DNA of 64,000 bases from Staphylococcus equorum (GCF_001747895.1 NZ_LNNB01000009.1:620001-684000), one strand, 5' to 3'; shown: positions 18,894-29,002, numbered from the stretch's first letter. Translations and numbers: made by a program. Notes: generated by a model not told the origin, from the sequence alone.

Positions 18894-21509
18894 CTATTTT
18901 ATTAATACGACTGCTACACCGTATCCTTTTTCATTATCGTAAGGTGTTGTTACTTCTAACACTCTGTAATAACCATTATTATTATCTTTCGTACCAATAC
19001 CTTTATTAGGCTTGATATAGTCGTTAGCTTGTACTGTAGAGTCTATTCTAGTAAAAACTTGTCCCATAAGACCTACTACATTCCACTCAGGACGTTCAGA
19101 GCGTGAAATATAATCATCTTCTGATTCTTTCCAATCAGGATTAGGGATAGGAATTTCCACTTCTTCTGAGTAGGTATTTCCATCATCATCTAACCATTCT
19201 TTAGTAGTCCATTCAGTAAGTGTTACACCAAACTCATCTTTAAGGTTCTTATCTTTATGATGAAACATTTGGTCACCAAGGATAACCCCTGCTGTACCTG
19301 AGATAACTCCGATTGGTTTATCATTACTATTAGCTTTTCTTATCTTCCTCCCATCTAAAGTAACTAGATATCCATTAGGGATTTCTTGACCACTTTGTGA
19401 TTCGAAATACTCCGCATAGTCACCAAAATCTTGACCTGAGGTAATCTTGCCTTTAGTGTTAATATTCCCACTGATACTGCGCATTTCAATACTTACACTT
19501 TCTGTAGAAGGTCCGTCTGTACCGTAACCCATTACCCAAGAATAGTTTTTATCTGTTCTAACACCACGAGAGTTTGAAATCATTTGAGTATGATTACCTT
19601 TAGTAGTTTCTGATTCTAAGGCATTCATAATACCCGAACGTGAACCATAAACATTTGAGTTAGCTCCTACTCCCATAGCCCAACTTCTATCACTGTGAGC
19701 GTATGTGTTACCAGTCGAAGCGATTACTGCTGACCGTTGTGCAATAGCTGCGGAACCAGTAGAACCACCACTGAATCCACCTTTTATAACTGTAGGAACA
19801 ACTGTATAATCTCTTTCAGTAATTCTAGCTGGTTTACTATAGTTCTCAGCATTAACCGCAATGATTTCAGCAGTATTATTATAAAGTTCTAAACCTGTTC
19901 CAGTACCTTGGCCTTGTAAGTTAGCATTAATAATACGGAAGTCATAGATTCTACCTCCACCTGCAATACCAATGTTTTGTGAAGAGTTCCAAATGTTAAT
20001 GTTACTCAAAGTAATTTTCTTACCTCTATTACCTCCACCGAATATTTTAATATCGGCTTGTGAGTTTTTGAATCCTGTAACGTTAATGTTGTTTAACATA
20101 ATGTTCTCACTCATAAATTGAACAGCAATAGCAGGTTGTCCTGCAGTAAACTTACCGTCACCCACAGCACTAAAGTTAGTTACTTGTACGTTTCTATAAG
20201 CTGAGATAATCAATGCACGAGGTGTTGTATTCGGATAAACTTTATTGTCATAAGGCTCTATGGCTGTACAGTTACTTAATAGTAAACTATGAGCTGTTTT
20301 AGATTTAGGGTCTCCTGCTCTGTGATGACCGATATGTCGTAAGTTGTAAGCACGTGAATCGTGAATAGACATGTGATTACTAATCATTACATTATTAGGA
20401 GCTGATGTAGGAGCATGGGCTTTAACCTCTATACCGCCATAGTTCATTTCAGTGGTATTGTTATCTAACATTACGTGCTGTGAACCATCGTCAATTTCAA
20501 TACCGTTGTTATTTCCTCCACCAGTTGCATGATGTAGGTAACTGTTAGTGATTAACAAGTATCTTGAATGGTGAGTAGTTATCCCATCATCACCAAAACC
20601 GCTTGCTTCACAGTTATCAATATGCACATATTTACTTTCTAAAGATTCATTGACTCTTACCCCGTCACCTTCATAGAAGTAATCATCACTTGCAAATGTA
20701 ATATCGAAACCGTGAAGTAATGCGTCAATTGATTTAATATTACTTGCAAAACCCTGTTTAACACCGGCAAATCTAACGTTTGATGATCGTGACCCGCCAG
20801 CCGCCTTGAATTTTTTATCTTGTCTCCACTTGTTACCATCAATAGTAAAGTCTTTAATACCGATGTTACGAGCATTACCTGACATATCATCATTAGTGAT
20901 AACAATGTTTTCTGCAAGTGCCTCATCTGAAAGCTTGATTGTGGTAATATCTTTTCCTTCACCTGATAACACTGTATTATTTGGTAATCTAATACCCAAC
21001 ACTTTATACGTTCCTTCTGTCATATGAACATGAACGTTTCCACCTCTTACAGCCTCTTTGAAAGCTTCTGTAGAATCTTGTTCACCTGTTGGGTCAGCAC
21101 CAAAATCATTTACGTTTCTGATGCGTTCAATCTTTGTATCAAGGTAATTGAAATTTTCTTCCATCTTATTCTTAATAATTTCAAAGTCATATTTTAAACG
21201 AGTAGATAATAATGGTTGATTAGAACCATCTAGTGCTGTTCTAGCATCTTTAAGTTCTTCTACGCCATCACCATTATGACCAATAACCAACCCCTCAATA
21301 CGTCCATCTTGGTATTGTAATTCATCGTGAACGTTTGAGAGTTTATAATCAATCTGCTTAGCTTTGTGTGCATGCTGTTCTTCAGTCTTGTGAAACTCAA
21401 AATTCTTCTTAGATGCTTTATGTTCATCCAATAAATTTTTAAAGTTCTCAACTGTTTTATATCTATATTCTTGTCCTAATTCAATAGGAAAGTCTGTATA
21501 TAGTCTCAT
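18894..21509 (-). CDS. Tail spike: pectate-lyase beta-helix with C-terminal Peptidase_G2 self-cleaving domain
   Basis: 871 residues. The N-terminal 130 are a coiled baseplate anchor. From VNDFGADPTGEQDSTEAF onward is a pectate-lyase-like right-handed beta-helix with many parallel-strand repeats (VQVTNFSAVGDG, IMLNNINVTGFKN, ITLSNINIWNSS). From about 590 follows SWAMGVGANSNVYGSRSGIMN and then DFGDYAEYFES and PNGYLVTLDGRKIRKANSND, the signature of Peptidase_G2 intramolecular chaperone/auto-protease domains. It likely binds or degrades wall teichoic acid. The polymer cannot be told from sequence. Confidence 0.87.
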   Translation of the reverse strand: MRLYTDFPIELGQEYRYKTVENFKNLLDEHKASKKNFEFHKTEEQHAHKAKQIDYKLSNVHDELQYQDGRIEGLVIGHNGDGVEELKDARTALDGSNQPLLSTRLKYDFEIIKNKMEENFNYLDTKIERIRNVNDFGADPTGEQDSTEAFKEAVRGGNVHVHMTEGTYKVLGIRLPNNTVLSGEGKDITTIKLSDEALAENIVITNDDMSGNARNIGIKDFTIDGNKWRQDKKFKAAGGSRSSNVRFAGVKQGFASNIKSIDALLHGFDITFASDDYFYEGDGVRVNESLESKYVHIDNCEASGFGDDGITTHHSRYLLITNSYLHHATGGGNNNGIEIDDGSQHVMLDNNTTEMNYGGIEVKAHAPTSAPNNVMISNHMSIHDSRAYNLRHIGHHRAGDPKSKTAHSLLLSNCTAIEPYDNKVYPNTTPRALIISAYRNVQVTNFSAVGDGKFTAGQPAIAVQFMSENIMLNNINVTGFKNSQADIKIFGGGNRGKKITLSNINIWNSSQNIGIAGGGRIYDFRIINANLQGQGTGTGLELYNNTAEIIAVNAENYSKPARITERDYTVVPTVIKGGFSGGSTGSAAIAQRSAVIASTGNTYAHSDRSWAMGVGANSNVYGSRSGIMNALESETTKGNHTQMISNSRGVRTDKNYSWVMGYGTDGPSTESVSIEMRSISGNINTKGKITSGQDFGDYAEYFESQSGQEIPNGYLVTLDGRKIRKANSNDKPIGVISGTAGVILGDQMFHHKDKNLKDEFGVTLTEWTTKEWLDDDGNTYSEEVEIPIPNPDWKESEDDYISRSERPEWNVVGLMGQVFTRIDSTVQANDYIKPNKGIGTKDNNNGYYRVLEVTTPYDNEKGYGVAVVLIK

Positions 21510-21529
21510 CTATAAATTGCTCCTTTTCA

Positions 21530-22069
21530 TTATTCTAGCCAAGTAAACTCTTGATACACCCAGTTTGTTTGTTTTTGGTCGTCAGGGTGAACAAAAGCCA
21601 TTACCTTCCCATTACTCAAGCACTCAATTGTTACTGCATGTCTATAGCCTTGACCTCTAGCCATGAATGACTGGTTATTTGTAACAAACCCAGTTGGTAG
21701 TTGAGCTATCTGCATATTTGACCCTGTAATGTTAGAAACGTTTAATCTTATAGAACGTACAACAAACATATGAGGTATTAAGCTATTACCTGCTCTAACT
21801 TCTCTAATACCACATTTAAACCCTGCTTTGTTAGCATCATTTTTCATGTTAGGTGGTACGTCAATATCAATCCAACCCGTATCTCCAACCATGTCTCCAA
21901 GAGCAACATCCATGAGTTTCATTTTGTCGTTTATCTCACTGATCTTGTTGTTAATATCAACAATACTAGCTGCCTTCTCCAATTCTTCGATAGCTTCTCC
22001 GCTTGTTACTGGGAAGTACTCTGCACCGTCATTATCTTTCAAATATCTGTGTGGTATTTCTCTATCCAT
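21530..22069 (-). CDS. Small baseplate/receptor-binding protein
   Basis: 179 residues. A short N-terminal segment and coiled coil precede a C-terminal domain from DTGWIDI to FTWLE. That domain has the same start and end as the C-terminal module of the BppU protein at 17371-18882. ATG overlaps the Tal stop by 8 bp. Likely a baseplate adaptor or adhesin; the module is not one I can name. Confidence 0.7.
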   Translation of the reverse strand: MDREIPHRYLKDNDGAEYFPVTSGEAIEELEKAASIVDINNKISEINDKMKLMDVALGDMVGDTGWIDIDVPPNMKNDANKAGFKCGIREVRAGNSLIPHMFVVRSIRLNVSNITGSNMQIAQLPTGFVTNNQSFMARGQGYRHAVTIECLSNGKVMAFVHPDDQKQTNWVYQEFTWLE

Positions 22070-23657
22070 CTATTAACGTCACCCCCACAATGTCTGAATA
22101 GTTTTCAGGCATAGAAAAAGACGACCCACTAAGTGAACCGCCCTTGATTAGATTATTCATTGTTTTAATATTTCTGTTAATGCGTTGTTGAATTTTTATA
22201 ATATCCGTAGGTGAATTACTAAAATCAACTTCTACTGGTTCATTCACAACTGGATGTGATTCGGTTATTTTTACTACTTTCAAATCTAAGTTATAACCTA
22301 GTGGTTGATGAATAAAACGGATCATATGATTTTCTTTCACATCATCATTACGAATATAATGTTTTTCTTCCATACTACCTAAGTAGTTTGTTGAAACTTC
22401 AACTGTTGGTTGATCATTGAGTTGTGCTTTGATTGTTTCGAGCAATTCGTCTTTATCTAACGTATCATCATCAAACGCAGTTGGTGCTTCTGACCAACCA
22501 AACGTTTCTACATTAGGCGATTCATATTCAGCGTAAGTGTGATAAACATCACTGCCTTTTAATACGGCTGTTAAGTTCAAGGTTGTTGATTTCTCTGTAC
22601 CTACATACATGACTGGTGCTGTTTTATATTCTTTAACTTCCGGGTCTGGACCAACAAAAACTGCTTTAAATGTGTGTTTGCCCTTGCTTAAATTACGAGC
22701 AATAACGATTGATTCAGTACGTGCAGTATGACTATAACAACTATATCTATCAATTTTCACATTATCGATATATACATCTAGTAATCCACCACGTGATAAC
22801 TTTTTAAGCGACCATGTTAGTGTTTCATTGCCCCACTTACAATCCAACTCTTTTGAGTAGTATGCTCCTTCTTCTTGTGTACGCCATGTACCTTCTTTGA
22901 AAAATTTACCACTATAATTTAAATCGGGTGGCTTAACTGGGTTGTAATTCTTTGTTTCAGTCTTGGTTTTCTTCTTGCCATAACCTTGTATATAAGTTCG
23001 TACATCAGTTGTGGAAGTTGTAGCTTGTACCTCGCTTGAATTGTATTTATAAATAAGTGGTAAATCAGACATTTGATAAAATAATTCATCATCATAAATA
23101 TAAATTTTCTTGTTATCTGCAAAGTAAGTGTAATTGAACAACTCCGCACCTTCTGTTAGAAACTCCATGCCATTTTTACCACCCAATTCATCAATGGCAA
23201 TACGTTCGTCAAACTCACCTACAATTTCATATGAGAAACCTAACTTATTATTTCTAAATCCAAACTCAAGATACTGTTCCAGTGTCATGGTAGGTTTGCT
23301 TTCTTCTTCCGTGTCCTCATTATTTAATTCTTCGTTTTCCAAATCTTTTTGAATATAATGATTTTGAAACTCCATGAATATGTGTTTAGCAGTAATTTCA
23401 TTCGTAACAATCACACCATCATACTTAATAGATGTAGATTTAATCACATACTCTTGACCTTTCCACAGTATCAACATTTCATTTAACAATGTGTCGAATA
23501 TATCAGTATTTAATGACGTTTTGTAAATAGTAAAACCAATGGATCGTTCGTTGTTTTTCTCATATTCATATTTGAATGAACCGAAGTCAAAATCAGTGAG
23601 TATTTCACCAAACGTACCCTTTCTATTCTTTAAGATTAAACTTTCCAATTCATTCAC
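22062..23657 (-). CDS. Tail-associated (Tal) protein, prophage endopeptidase tail family
   Basis: 531 residues. The N-terminus (TFGEILTDFDFGSFKYEYE, TNEITAKHIFMEFQNHYI) matches the gp27-like hub domain of siphophage Tal proteins. A middle insertion (about 230-380) is Tyr/Gly-rich and may be a carbohydrate-binding module. It is the central hub below Dit. No clear peptidase motif is seen, so lytic activity is not claimed. Confidence 0.85.
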   Translation of the reverse strand: MNELESLILKNRKGTFGEILTDFDFGSFKYEYEKNNERSIGFTIYKTSLNTDIFDTLLNEMLILWKGQEYVIKSTSIKYDGVIVTNEITAKHIFMEFQNHYIQKDLENEELNNEDTEEESKPTMTLEQYLEFGFRNNKLGFSYEIVGEFDERIAIDELGGKNGMEFLTEGAELFNYTYFADNKKIYIYDDELFYQMSDLPLIYKYNSSEVQATTSTTDVRTYIQGYGKKKTKTETKNYNPVKPPDLNYSGKFFKEGTWRTQEEGAYYSKELDCKWGNETLTWSLKKLSRGGLLDVYIDNVKIDRYSCYSHTARTESIVIARNLSKGKHTFKAVFVGPDPEVKEYKTAPVMYVGTEKSTTLNLTAVLKGSDVYHTYAEYESPNVETFGWSEAPTAFDDDTLDKDELLETIKAQLNDQPTVEVSTNYLGSMEEKHYIRNDDVKENHMIRFIHQPLGYNLDLKVVKITESHPVVNEPVEVDFSNSPTDIIKIQQRINRNIKTMNNLIKGGSLSGSSFSMPENYSDIVGVTLIDG

Positions 23658-24485
23658 CTACCTATATATGAACGGGAATATCCATTGAGTTGATACATTA
23701 CTAATATTCTCGCCTGTAATTTCTATATTATTAAAACGTTCAGCTAGTGTTAACCACTGCCAATTAGTATCTATGCCTACACGATTGTTATTAATAAAAG
23801 GATGTACGCCATTTATGGTTAGCGTTTGATTACTCTTAATTGCTTTCTTGTACTCGAATGTGTCTCCAGTAGTTTTATTAGTTACCTTAAATCCTTTAGG
23901 TGCATCTATATTAATGATTAACTTAAATCTATGTCTTAACAAAGGATTAATTACATCAGAAGAACCATTGTAAATTTTAAAACTCGTTGTATCATGTTTG
24001 TACTTAATTTCATCATCAGATAACAACCCACCTTCGAACTGCCAATCACCACTAGATAAACTAAATTCATCTGTATCTTTCAGTGATTCGGAATAACCTT
24101 TGAATACTACAAAAGTCACTGCAAAAGTAGCAAACGAGTTAGTTAAGTTTTCATTATCATTACTATCACAATACACTGCATATTTCTTACCAGGCATATC
24201 TGAATGCCATACGTAATATGGTTCACGTTGATATAATATATTTCTCAACTTCTGCTTATACAACTTCAAATCTTTAGTATCCAACCCTTTAAATGAAAAG
24301 TTTAAAACTAAATTAAAAGGACCGAACGTAGTCGGTCCCATAAGTACTCCATCAGTACCATTGATTTCAGTTGTGTTTGCATTAACTTCCACATCTTCTT
24401 CAATGTGATCTAAAAACAATAAATTAGCTGTATCAGTTAACTTAATATCAAATTTATCATTAAATAATCTAACTTCCTTTTTCAA
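23658..24485 (-). CDS. Distal tail protein (Dit)
   Basis: 275 residues from a TTG at 24485. AGGAGG lies within the last codons of the tape measure gene, about 11 nt upstream; the in-frame GTG at 24497 overlaps that site and is unlikely. The GTDGVLMGPTTFGPFNLVLNFSF and YYVWHSDMPGKKYAVYC patterns fit the siphophage Dit N-terminal ring domain. The C-terminal part (IYNGSSDVINPLLRHRFKLII, WQWLTLAERFNNIEI) fits the galectin-like domain. It joins tail tube to baseplate. Confidence 0.88.
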   Translation of the reverse strand: MKKEVRLFNDKFDIKLTDTANLLFLDHIEEDVEVNANTTEINGTDGVLMGPTTFGPFNLVLNFSFKGLDTKDLKLYKQKLRNILYQREPYYVWHSDMPGKKYAVYCDSNDNENLTNSFATFAVTFVVFKGYSESLKDTDEFSLSSGDWQFEGGLLSDDEIKYKHDTTSFKIYNGSSDVINPLLRHRFKLIINIDAPKGFKVTNKTTGDTFEYKKAIKSNQTLTINGVHPFINNNRVGIDTNWQWLTLAERFNNIEITGENISNVSTQWIFPFIYR

Positions 24486-24486
24486 A

Positions 24487-27400
24487 TTAGAAAGCACCTC
24501 CTAAGTTATATGCCATCATTTGTGCTTTTTTACCTTGAGCTTGAGAAATATCACGTTCTGTAAATCCTTTAGGTTGTCCTTCAATACTCTTATTACTACG
24601 TACAATTTCTTTCAAGTAACCGTTTTGTTCTTGTAATTCACCAATCATTTGCATTAACAAGTTAGTGTTGTCTCCACCGTTTGATTGAGAACTATATTTA
24701 TTACTCATATCATTAGGTCGTTTGTTTTTCTTATCCTTAATCTTACTTTGTGCATAACCAATTAATTTCATTGCGTCGTTAGCACGTGCGGGATCTAATG
24801 GAACAACTACTTCACTGTGTCCGTCCTCTGCAAGGTTATACATTCCTTCACTGTTGATGATTCCACCAGTTTTGTAAGGTAAGCCGTGTCCAATACGGTC
24901 TAACATTTTCTTAGGTCCGTATGTTGCTTTAGCGTATCTCATACCAGCGATTAGGTTGTCTAACGGGTTCCAGATATCTCCGTGACCAGATAATTTAAAA
25001 GCATTGAACGTTCCAGGTTTAACTTGTACTAAACCACTAGCACCGGATGCGTTTCTAGCTTTAGGATTAAATGTTGATTCTGTTCTTGCCTGTTCTTGCC
25101 AAGCCTTAATATATTTAGAAGTTTGAGGTAATCCAGCCATTCCTAATGCTTTCTTAATCGTACTACCATACTTGCCACTGGCTTTACCGCCACCACCATT
25201 GTTAGTTTTCAACCAATTAGTAGGGTCAAATGGTTCACCATTTCTCCTCATCTCATAATGTAAATGAGCTCCTGTAGAATCCCCGGCAGAAGCACCTTGT
25301 TTACTAGGGTCGCCGCCAGATTTACCAAGATAGTCACCTGGTTTTACTTTCTTACTACCACTAAAAGCAAGTTCACTCATATGACCATAAATAGCTTGCA
25401 TAACACCAGACTTTATCCACATACTGTTACCGAAGCCACCATTGTAACCTGATTTAGCTGTAGCTGTCCCACCTAGTGTAGAATAGAGTTTGCTACCATA
25501 AGGATAGTTAATATCTAAGCCCATATGTGGACGAGCAAACGGATAACCTGCGGCTTTCGCAGATGCTGCTGTTTTATGGAATCCAAAGTTAATACCTTTA
25601 GATAAGTCAATGTATCCACCATCGCCGCCTGAACTAGCTTCTGTTAACCAACCATCGAAAAGTGATTTAACGCCACCTTTGAGACCTTTCCACATACCGT
25701 CCCACATCATGTCTTTAGGAATTTCACCTTTGACATTTCCAAAATCTACGCCAAATTTTTTCAACATAGCGTTTACTAATTTACCGGGACTACCAACGTA
25801 ATCTAGTAAGTCACCGCCAATTTTAGCAGCAGACTTAGCACCAGCTTCTACAACTTTCTTACCAGTGTCTGCGCCTTCTTTAACTTTCTTAGCACCATTT
25901 GCAAGTTTACCAACTATAGCTTCTTGTATTGGATTTTTACCGCCACCAGATGGACCAAATGCACCAATAGCATCCATGCCACCATGTTCGTGTTTTTTCT
26001 TTTTACGGTCTTTCAATAAGTCTAAGCCTGTACCTCTACTGAACTTAGGTAATACTCCGGCTCTTTGTGCTTTCTGTACAGAACGTCCACTGTGTACAAC
26101 ATCGCCTTTACCTAATGGTACAGTTACGTCTCTACCTTTAGGTGCGAATATTTGACCGTTAGATCTTTGAATAACCTCTTGATGTCCACCGATACCCGAG
26201 CCATTACCCGGTCCTCTATCGTTAACTGTAGCTAATGTTGGACTACTGATTGCACCATTCGATACTACACTGCCACTTGCACCCGATGTACCAGTTGATA
26301 AATGAGGTATTTCTTTATCTATACCTAATTTTCCACCAACCCAGTTCACACCGTCGATTAATTTATTAAGTCCTTTTTTAATTCCGCCAACCATTCCATT
26401 GATCGTACCGCCAATTTTATCGGCAAAACCTTTAATACCATCTTTCATGTTCTGGAAAGTACCTTTTACAGTAGACCATAAACTAGAAGCAACACCTGTT
26501 ACTTTGTTCCAGATTTTATCCCAAGTGTCGTATAGGTTATTTTTTACTTTTCCTATGATATTTTTTATTGAGTTTCTCAAACTATTAAATTTACTACGAA
26601 CGCCGTTGTACAGAGATGTAGCGACTGAAACGACTTTATTTCTAATTTTGTTCCATATATCGTATAGGAAAGAGCGTACAGAATTAAAAATTGAGGATAT
26701 AGAATTTTTTAACGAATTGAATCGACTTCGTACTCCATTATATAAACTCGCTGCATATGATATTACCTTACTTCTTATCAATAACCATGTTTTTAAAACA
26801 AAAAACTTAACAGCATTAAATATAAATGTTATAGAATTTTTTAAAGAATTGAATTTAGATTTAACACCATTCCAAAGAGATTGGGCAAGTGAAACCACTC
26901 TATTTCTTACAGCAGTCCACAATCCATATAGGAAGTTTCGAACTGAATTAAAAATTGATATAGTTCCGTTTTTCAACCAGTTAAACGCATTTTTTACTCC
27001 ATTCCATAAACTTTTAGCGAAATTGACTACTCCATTTCGGATAGAAGTCCAAACATTAATAGTAAAAGTTTTAACGGAATTAAAAATTGATACTGTACTA
27101 TTTTTTAACCAAGTAAAAGCGTTTTTTACGCCAGTCCAAATACCTTTTGCTAATCCAACTATTGTATTTTTAATTACGCCCCAAATTGTCTTAGCTATAC
27201 CTAAGATTCCAGCAAACGCTAATTGGAAAAGATTTTTCAAGATACTTAGGAAACTTCTAGCAACTTGTTTTAATCCTTCACCGAATAGTTTCCAGTCACC
27301 TGTGAAAATACCAATAAACATTTTAACGAATCCCATTACAACGTTTAGGACACCCATGATAATTCCTTTAATAGCATTAAACGCAATCATCACAGTATTT

Positions 27401-28752
27401 TTCACCATATTAAACGCATGTACTAAACTACCCATTATCAGATTCTTGAAGAAGTTTATAATAGGTATGGAATCGCTAAACGTACTCTTGAATAATCCAC
27501 CTATGAATCCTAATACTGGTTGAATGAATGTCCAAAATGCTAAGAATCCATTCTTAATATTGTTTATCGCTTGCATGAATTGTGCGCCATATTTAGACCA
27601 GAAGTCACCAATAGCTGACTTAATCTGTCCACCAAACTTCATGAAGGCTTGACCTATAGGTGTTAGTACAGTCATAATTCCTGACCATAATAATTTGAAT
27701 CCATTAACCACACCTGTGACCATACCGTTCACAATATTTCTAAACGTTTCAGATTTCTTGTAAGCTACAACTAATGCTGCGCCTAACGCTACCACACCAG
27801 CAATAACTAGTCCCCAAGGGCCTAACATGAATGTAGCTGCGGAACCAATGCCTTTTAATGCCATTCCTAAAAGTGGTGAAGCTTTTGTAACAGTTGCCAT
27901 TACTCCAGATAGGTATTTCATTACACCACCAGCTTTTGTAATACCAACCATTATTGGTCCAAGTGTAGTCATAATACTACCTAATGAGGCTGTAAATACT
28001 CCAATAACTAATGCTAGTGGACCAATTGCAGCTGCTAACGCACCAAACGCTACTATCGTACCTTGTAACCAACCAGGTAGATTAGTTAATTTGGTTGCTA
28101 AGCCTGCGATAGCGTCTGCTGCTTTTCCTATAAATGGTGCTACCACATCACCAATACTAATTGCTAGTGATTCAACCGCAGATTTCATTTTACGCATTGA
28201 ACCACCAATACCGCCTTCCATTTCTTTAGCCATTCGTTTGGAAGCGCCACTCGAACCATCGATTGATTTAGTAAGCTTTTTATAATCCTTTTCTGATGCG
28301 TTAACCACTGCCAACGCACCACTCATAGATTCTTTACCAAATATAGTTGCTGCTGCAGCTGCTTGTTGGTCTTTAGATAAACCACCCATGCTACTTCTCA
28401 ATTGATCCATAACATCACGCATTGGTAACATTTCACCATTGCTATCTGTTATAGATATACCAAGTTCGTCCATCTTATCTTTCATTGCTTTAGTAGGCTT
28501 AGCAAGGTTAGTAAACATAGTACGTAATGCTGTACCAGCTTTTTCACCTTTTATCCCAGCATTACTCATTAAACCTATAGCGACTGATGTGTCTTCCACA
28601 CTGTAACCTAATGCACCAGCTACAGGTGCTGCATATTTAAACGCATCTCCTAAACCTTTTACATCTGTATTGGCTTTAGAACTTGTCTGTGCTAGTACAT
28701 CGGCAAACTTACCACTATCTTTTGCTTCCATGCCAAAAGCTGTTAAACTATC
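24487..28752 (-). CDS. Tail tape measure protein, 3' exon
   Basis: The second exon of a gene split by a group I intron, 1421 codons starting at GAT (28752) as DSLTAFGMEAKDSGKFADVL, which completes the SDIVT|DSLTAF motif of the 5' exon in frame. It contains TMP core and hydrophobic helices, then a region of six 44-residue repeats (WNGVKxxFNxLKN...IFNSV). An M23 peptidase domain follows (HMGLDI, GAHLHYE), then a lysozyme-like SLT domain (TESTFNPKARNASGASGLVQ). Spliced length would be 1692 residues. It sets tail length and probably digests wall locally at DNA entry. Read alone, the ORF also extends through the intron 3' end to 28812; that part is not expected in the protein. Confidence 0.92.
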   Translation of the reverse strand, partial: DSLTAFGMEAKDSGKFADVLAQTSSKANTDVKGLGDAFKYAAPVAGALGYSVEDTSVAIGLMSNAGIKGEKAGTALRTMFTNLAKPTKAMKDKMDELGISITDSNGEMLPMRDVMDQLRSSMGGLSKDQQAAAAATIFGKESMSGALAVVNASEKDYKKLTKSIDGSSGASKRMAKEMEGGIGGSMRKMKSAVESLAISIGDVVAPFIGKAADAIAGLATKLTNLPGWLQGTIVAFGALAAAIGPLALVIGVFTASLGSIMTTLGPIMVGITKAGGVMKYLSGVMATVTKASPLLGMALKGIGSAATFMLGPWGLVIAGVVALGAALVVAYKKSETFRNIVNGMVTGVVNGFKLLWSGIMTVLTPIGQAFMKFGGQIKSAIGDFWSKYGAQFMQAINNIKNGFLAFWTFIQPVLGFIGGLFKSTFSDSIPIINFFKNLIMGSLVHAFNMVKNTVMIAFNAIKGIIMGVLNVVMGFVKMFIGIFTGDWKLFGEGLKQVARSFLSILKNLFQLAFAGILGIAKTIWGVIKNTIVGLAKGIWTGVKNAFTWLKNSTVSIFNSVKTFTINVWTSIRNGVVNFAKSLWNGVKNAFNWLKNGTISIFNSVRNFLYGLWTAVRNRVVSLAQSLWNGVKSKFNSLKNSITFIFNAVKFFVLKTWLLIRSKVISYAASLYNGVRSRFNSLKNSISSIFNSVRSFLYDIWNKIRNKVVSVATSLYNGVRSKFNSLRNSIKNIIGKVKNNLYDTWDKIWNKVTGVASSLWSTVKGTFQNMKDGIKGFADKIGGTINGMVGGIKKGLNKLIDGVNWVGGKLGIDKEIPHLSTGTSGASGSVVSNGAISSPTLATVNDRGPGNGSGIGGHQEVIQRSNGQIFAPKGRDVTVPLGKGDVVHSGRSVQKAQRAGVLPKFSRGTGLDLLKDRKKKKHEHGGMDAIGAFGPSGGGKNPIQEAIVGKLANGAKKVKEGADTGKKVVEAGAKSAAKIGGDLLDYVGSPGKLVNAMLKKFGVDFGNVKGEIPKDMMWDGMWKGLKGGVKSLFDGWLTEASSGGDGGYIDLSKGINFGFHKTAASAKAAGYPFARPHMGLDINYPYGSKLYSTLGGTATAKSGYNGGFGNSMWIKSGVMQAIYGHMSELAFSGSKKVKPGDYLGKSGGDPSKQGASAGDSTGAHLHYEMRRNGEPFDPTNWLKTNNGGGGKASGKYGSTIKKALGMAGLPQTSKYIKAWQEQARTESTFNPKARNASGASGLVQVKPGTFNAFKLSGHGDIWNPLDNLIAGMRYAKATYGPKKMLDRIGHGLPYKTGGIINSEGMYNLAEDGHSEVVVPLDPARANDAMKLIGYAQSKIKDKKNKRPNDMSNKYSSQSNGGDNTNLLMQMIGELQEQNGYLKEIVRSNKSIEGQPKGFTERDISQAQGKKAQMMAYNLGGAF
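26390..27137 (-). repeat. Six 132-bp (44-residue) coding repeats in the tape measure gene
   Basis: Units begin at a Trp/Phe-Tyr-Asn-Gly-Val motif near 27137, 27005, 26873, 26741, 26609 and 26477, exactly 132 bp apart. Each encodes (W/Y)xGVxxxFxxLKNxxxxIFNxV followed by W..IRxxVxxxAxSL. Such periodic helices are the ruler part of tape measure proteins; unit number would change tail length. Confidence 0.75.
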
Positions 28753-28977
28753 CAAAATGTTATTACCCGCAAGTTTTTTATCATGCGCTCTGGAGGTTTC
28801 CCTCATTTTCATCGACCAATCATTTTTGGTCCAGTTTAGCGTACCTTTTCACCTTCGTCTTTAACGGTCAGGTGTCCGACACTCTTGGAGGGATTATTTC
28901 ACCCTCTACGCGTTACGGTGCTATATAGTCTTACTAATCTATATAGTTACCACGGGATTGGCGTAGTGCATAATAAA

Positions 28978-29002
28978 AAGACACCGCTTATGCGAGTGTC
29001 TT
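28978..29002 (-). terminator. Terminator-like hairpin at the end of the intron HNH ORF
   Basis: AAGACAC...GTGTCTT stem extended by CGC/GCG, followed on the minus strand by TTTTATTATG. The HNH stop codon lies in the loop. It lies inside the intron and so inside the late transcript. Confidence 0.65.

Noticed and set aside
26399-27523. Long plus-strand ORF of 374 codons opposite the tape measure gene
   Set aside because: It lies antisense to the repetitive part of TMP, has no ribosome site and a composition dictated by the complementary codons.
27827-28285. Plus-strand ORF of 152 codons opposite the tape measure gene
   Set aside because: A shadow of Ala/Gly-rich TMP codons; no start signal and no recognisable domain.
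28753-28812. First 20 residues of the downstream TMP ORF (MKMRETSRAH...) as a true protein start
   Set aside because: They are encoded by the intron 3' end, have no good ribosome site and do not match tape measure proteins.
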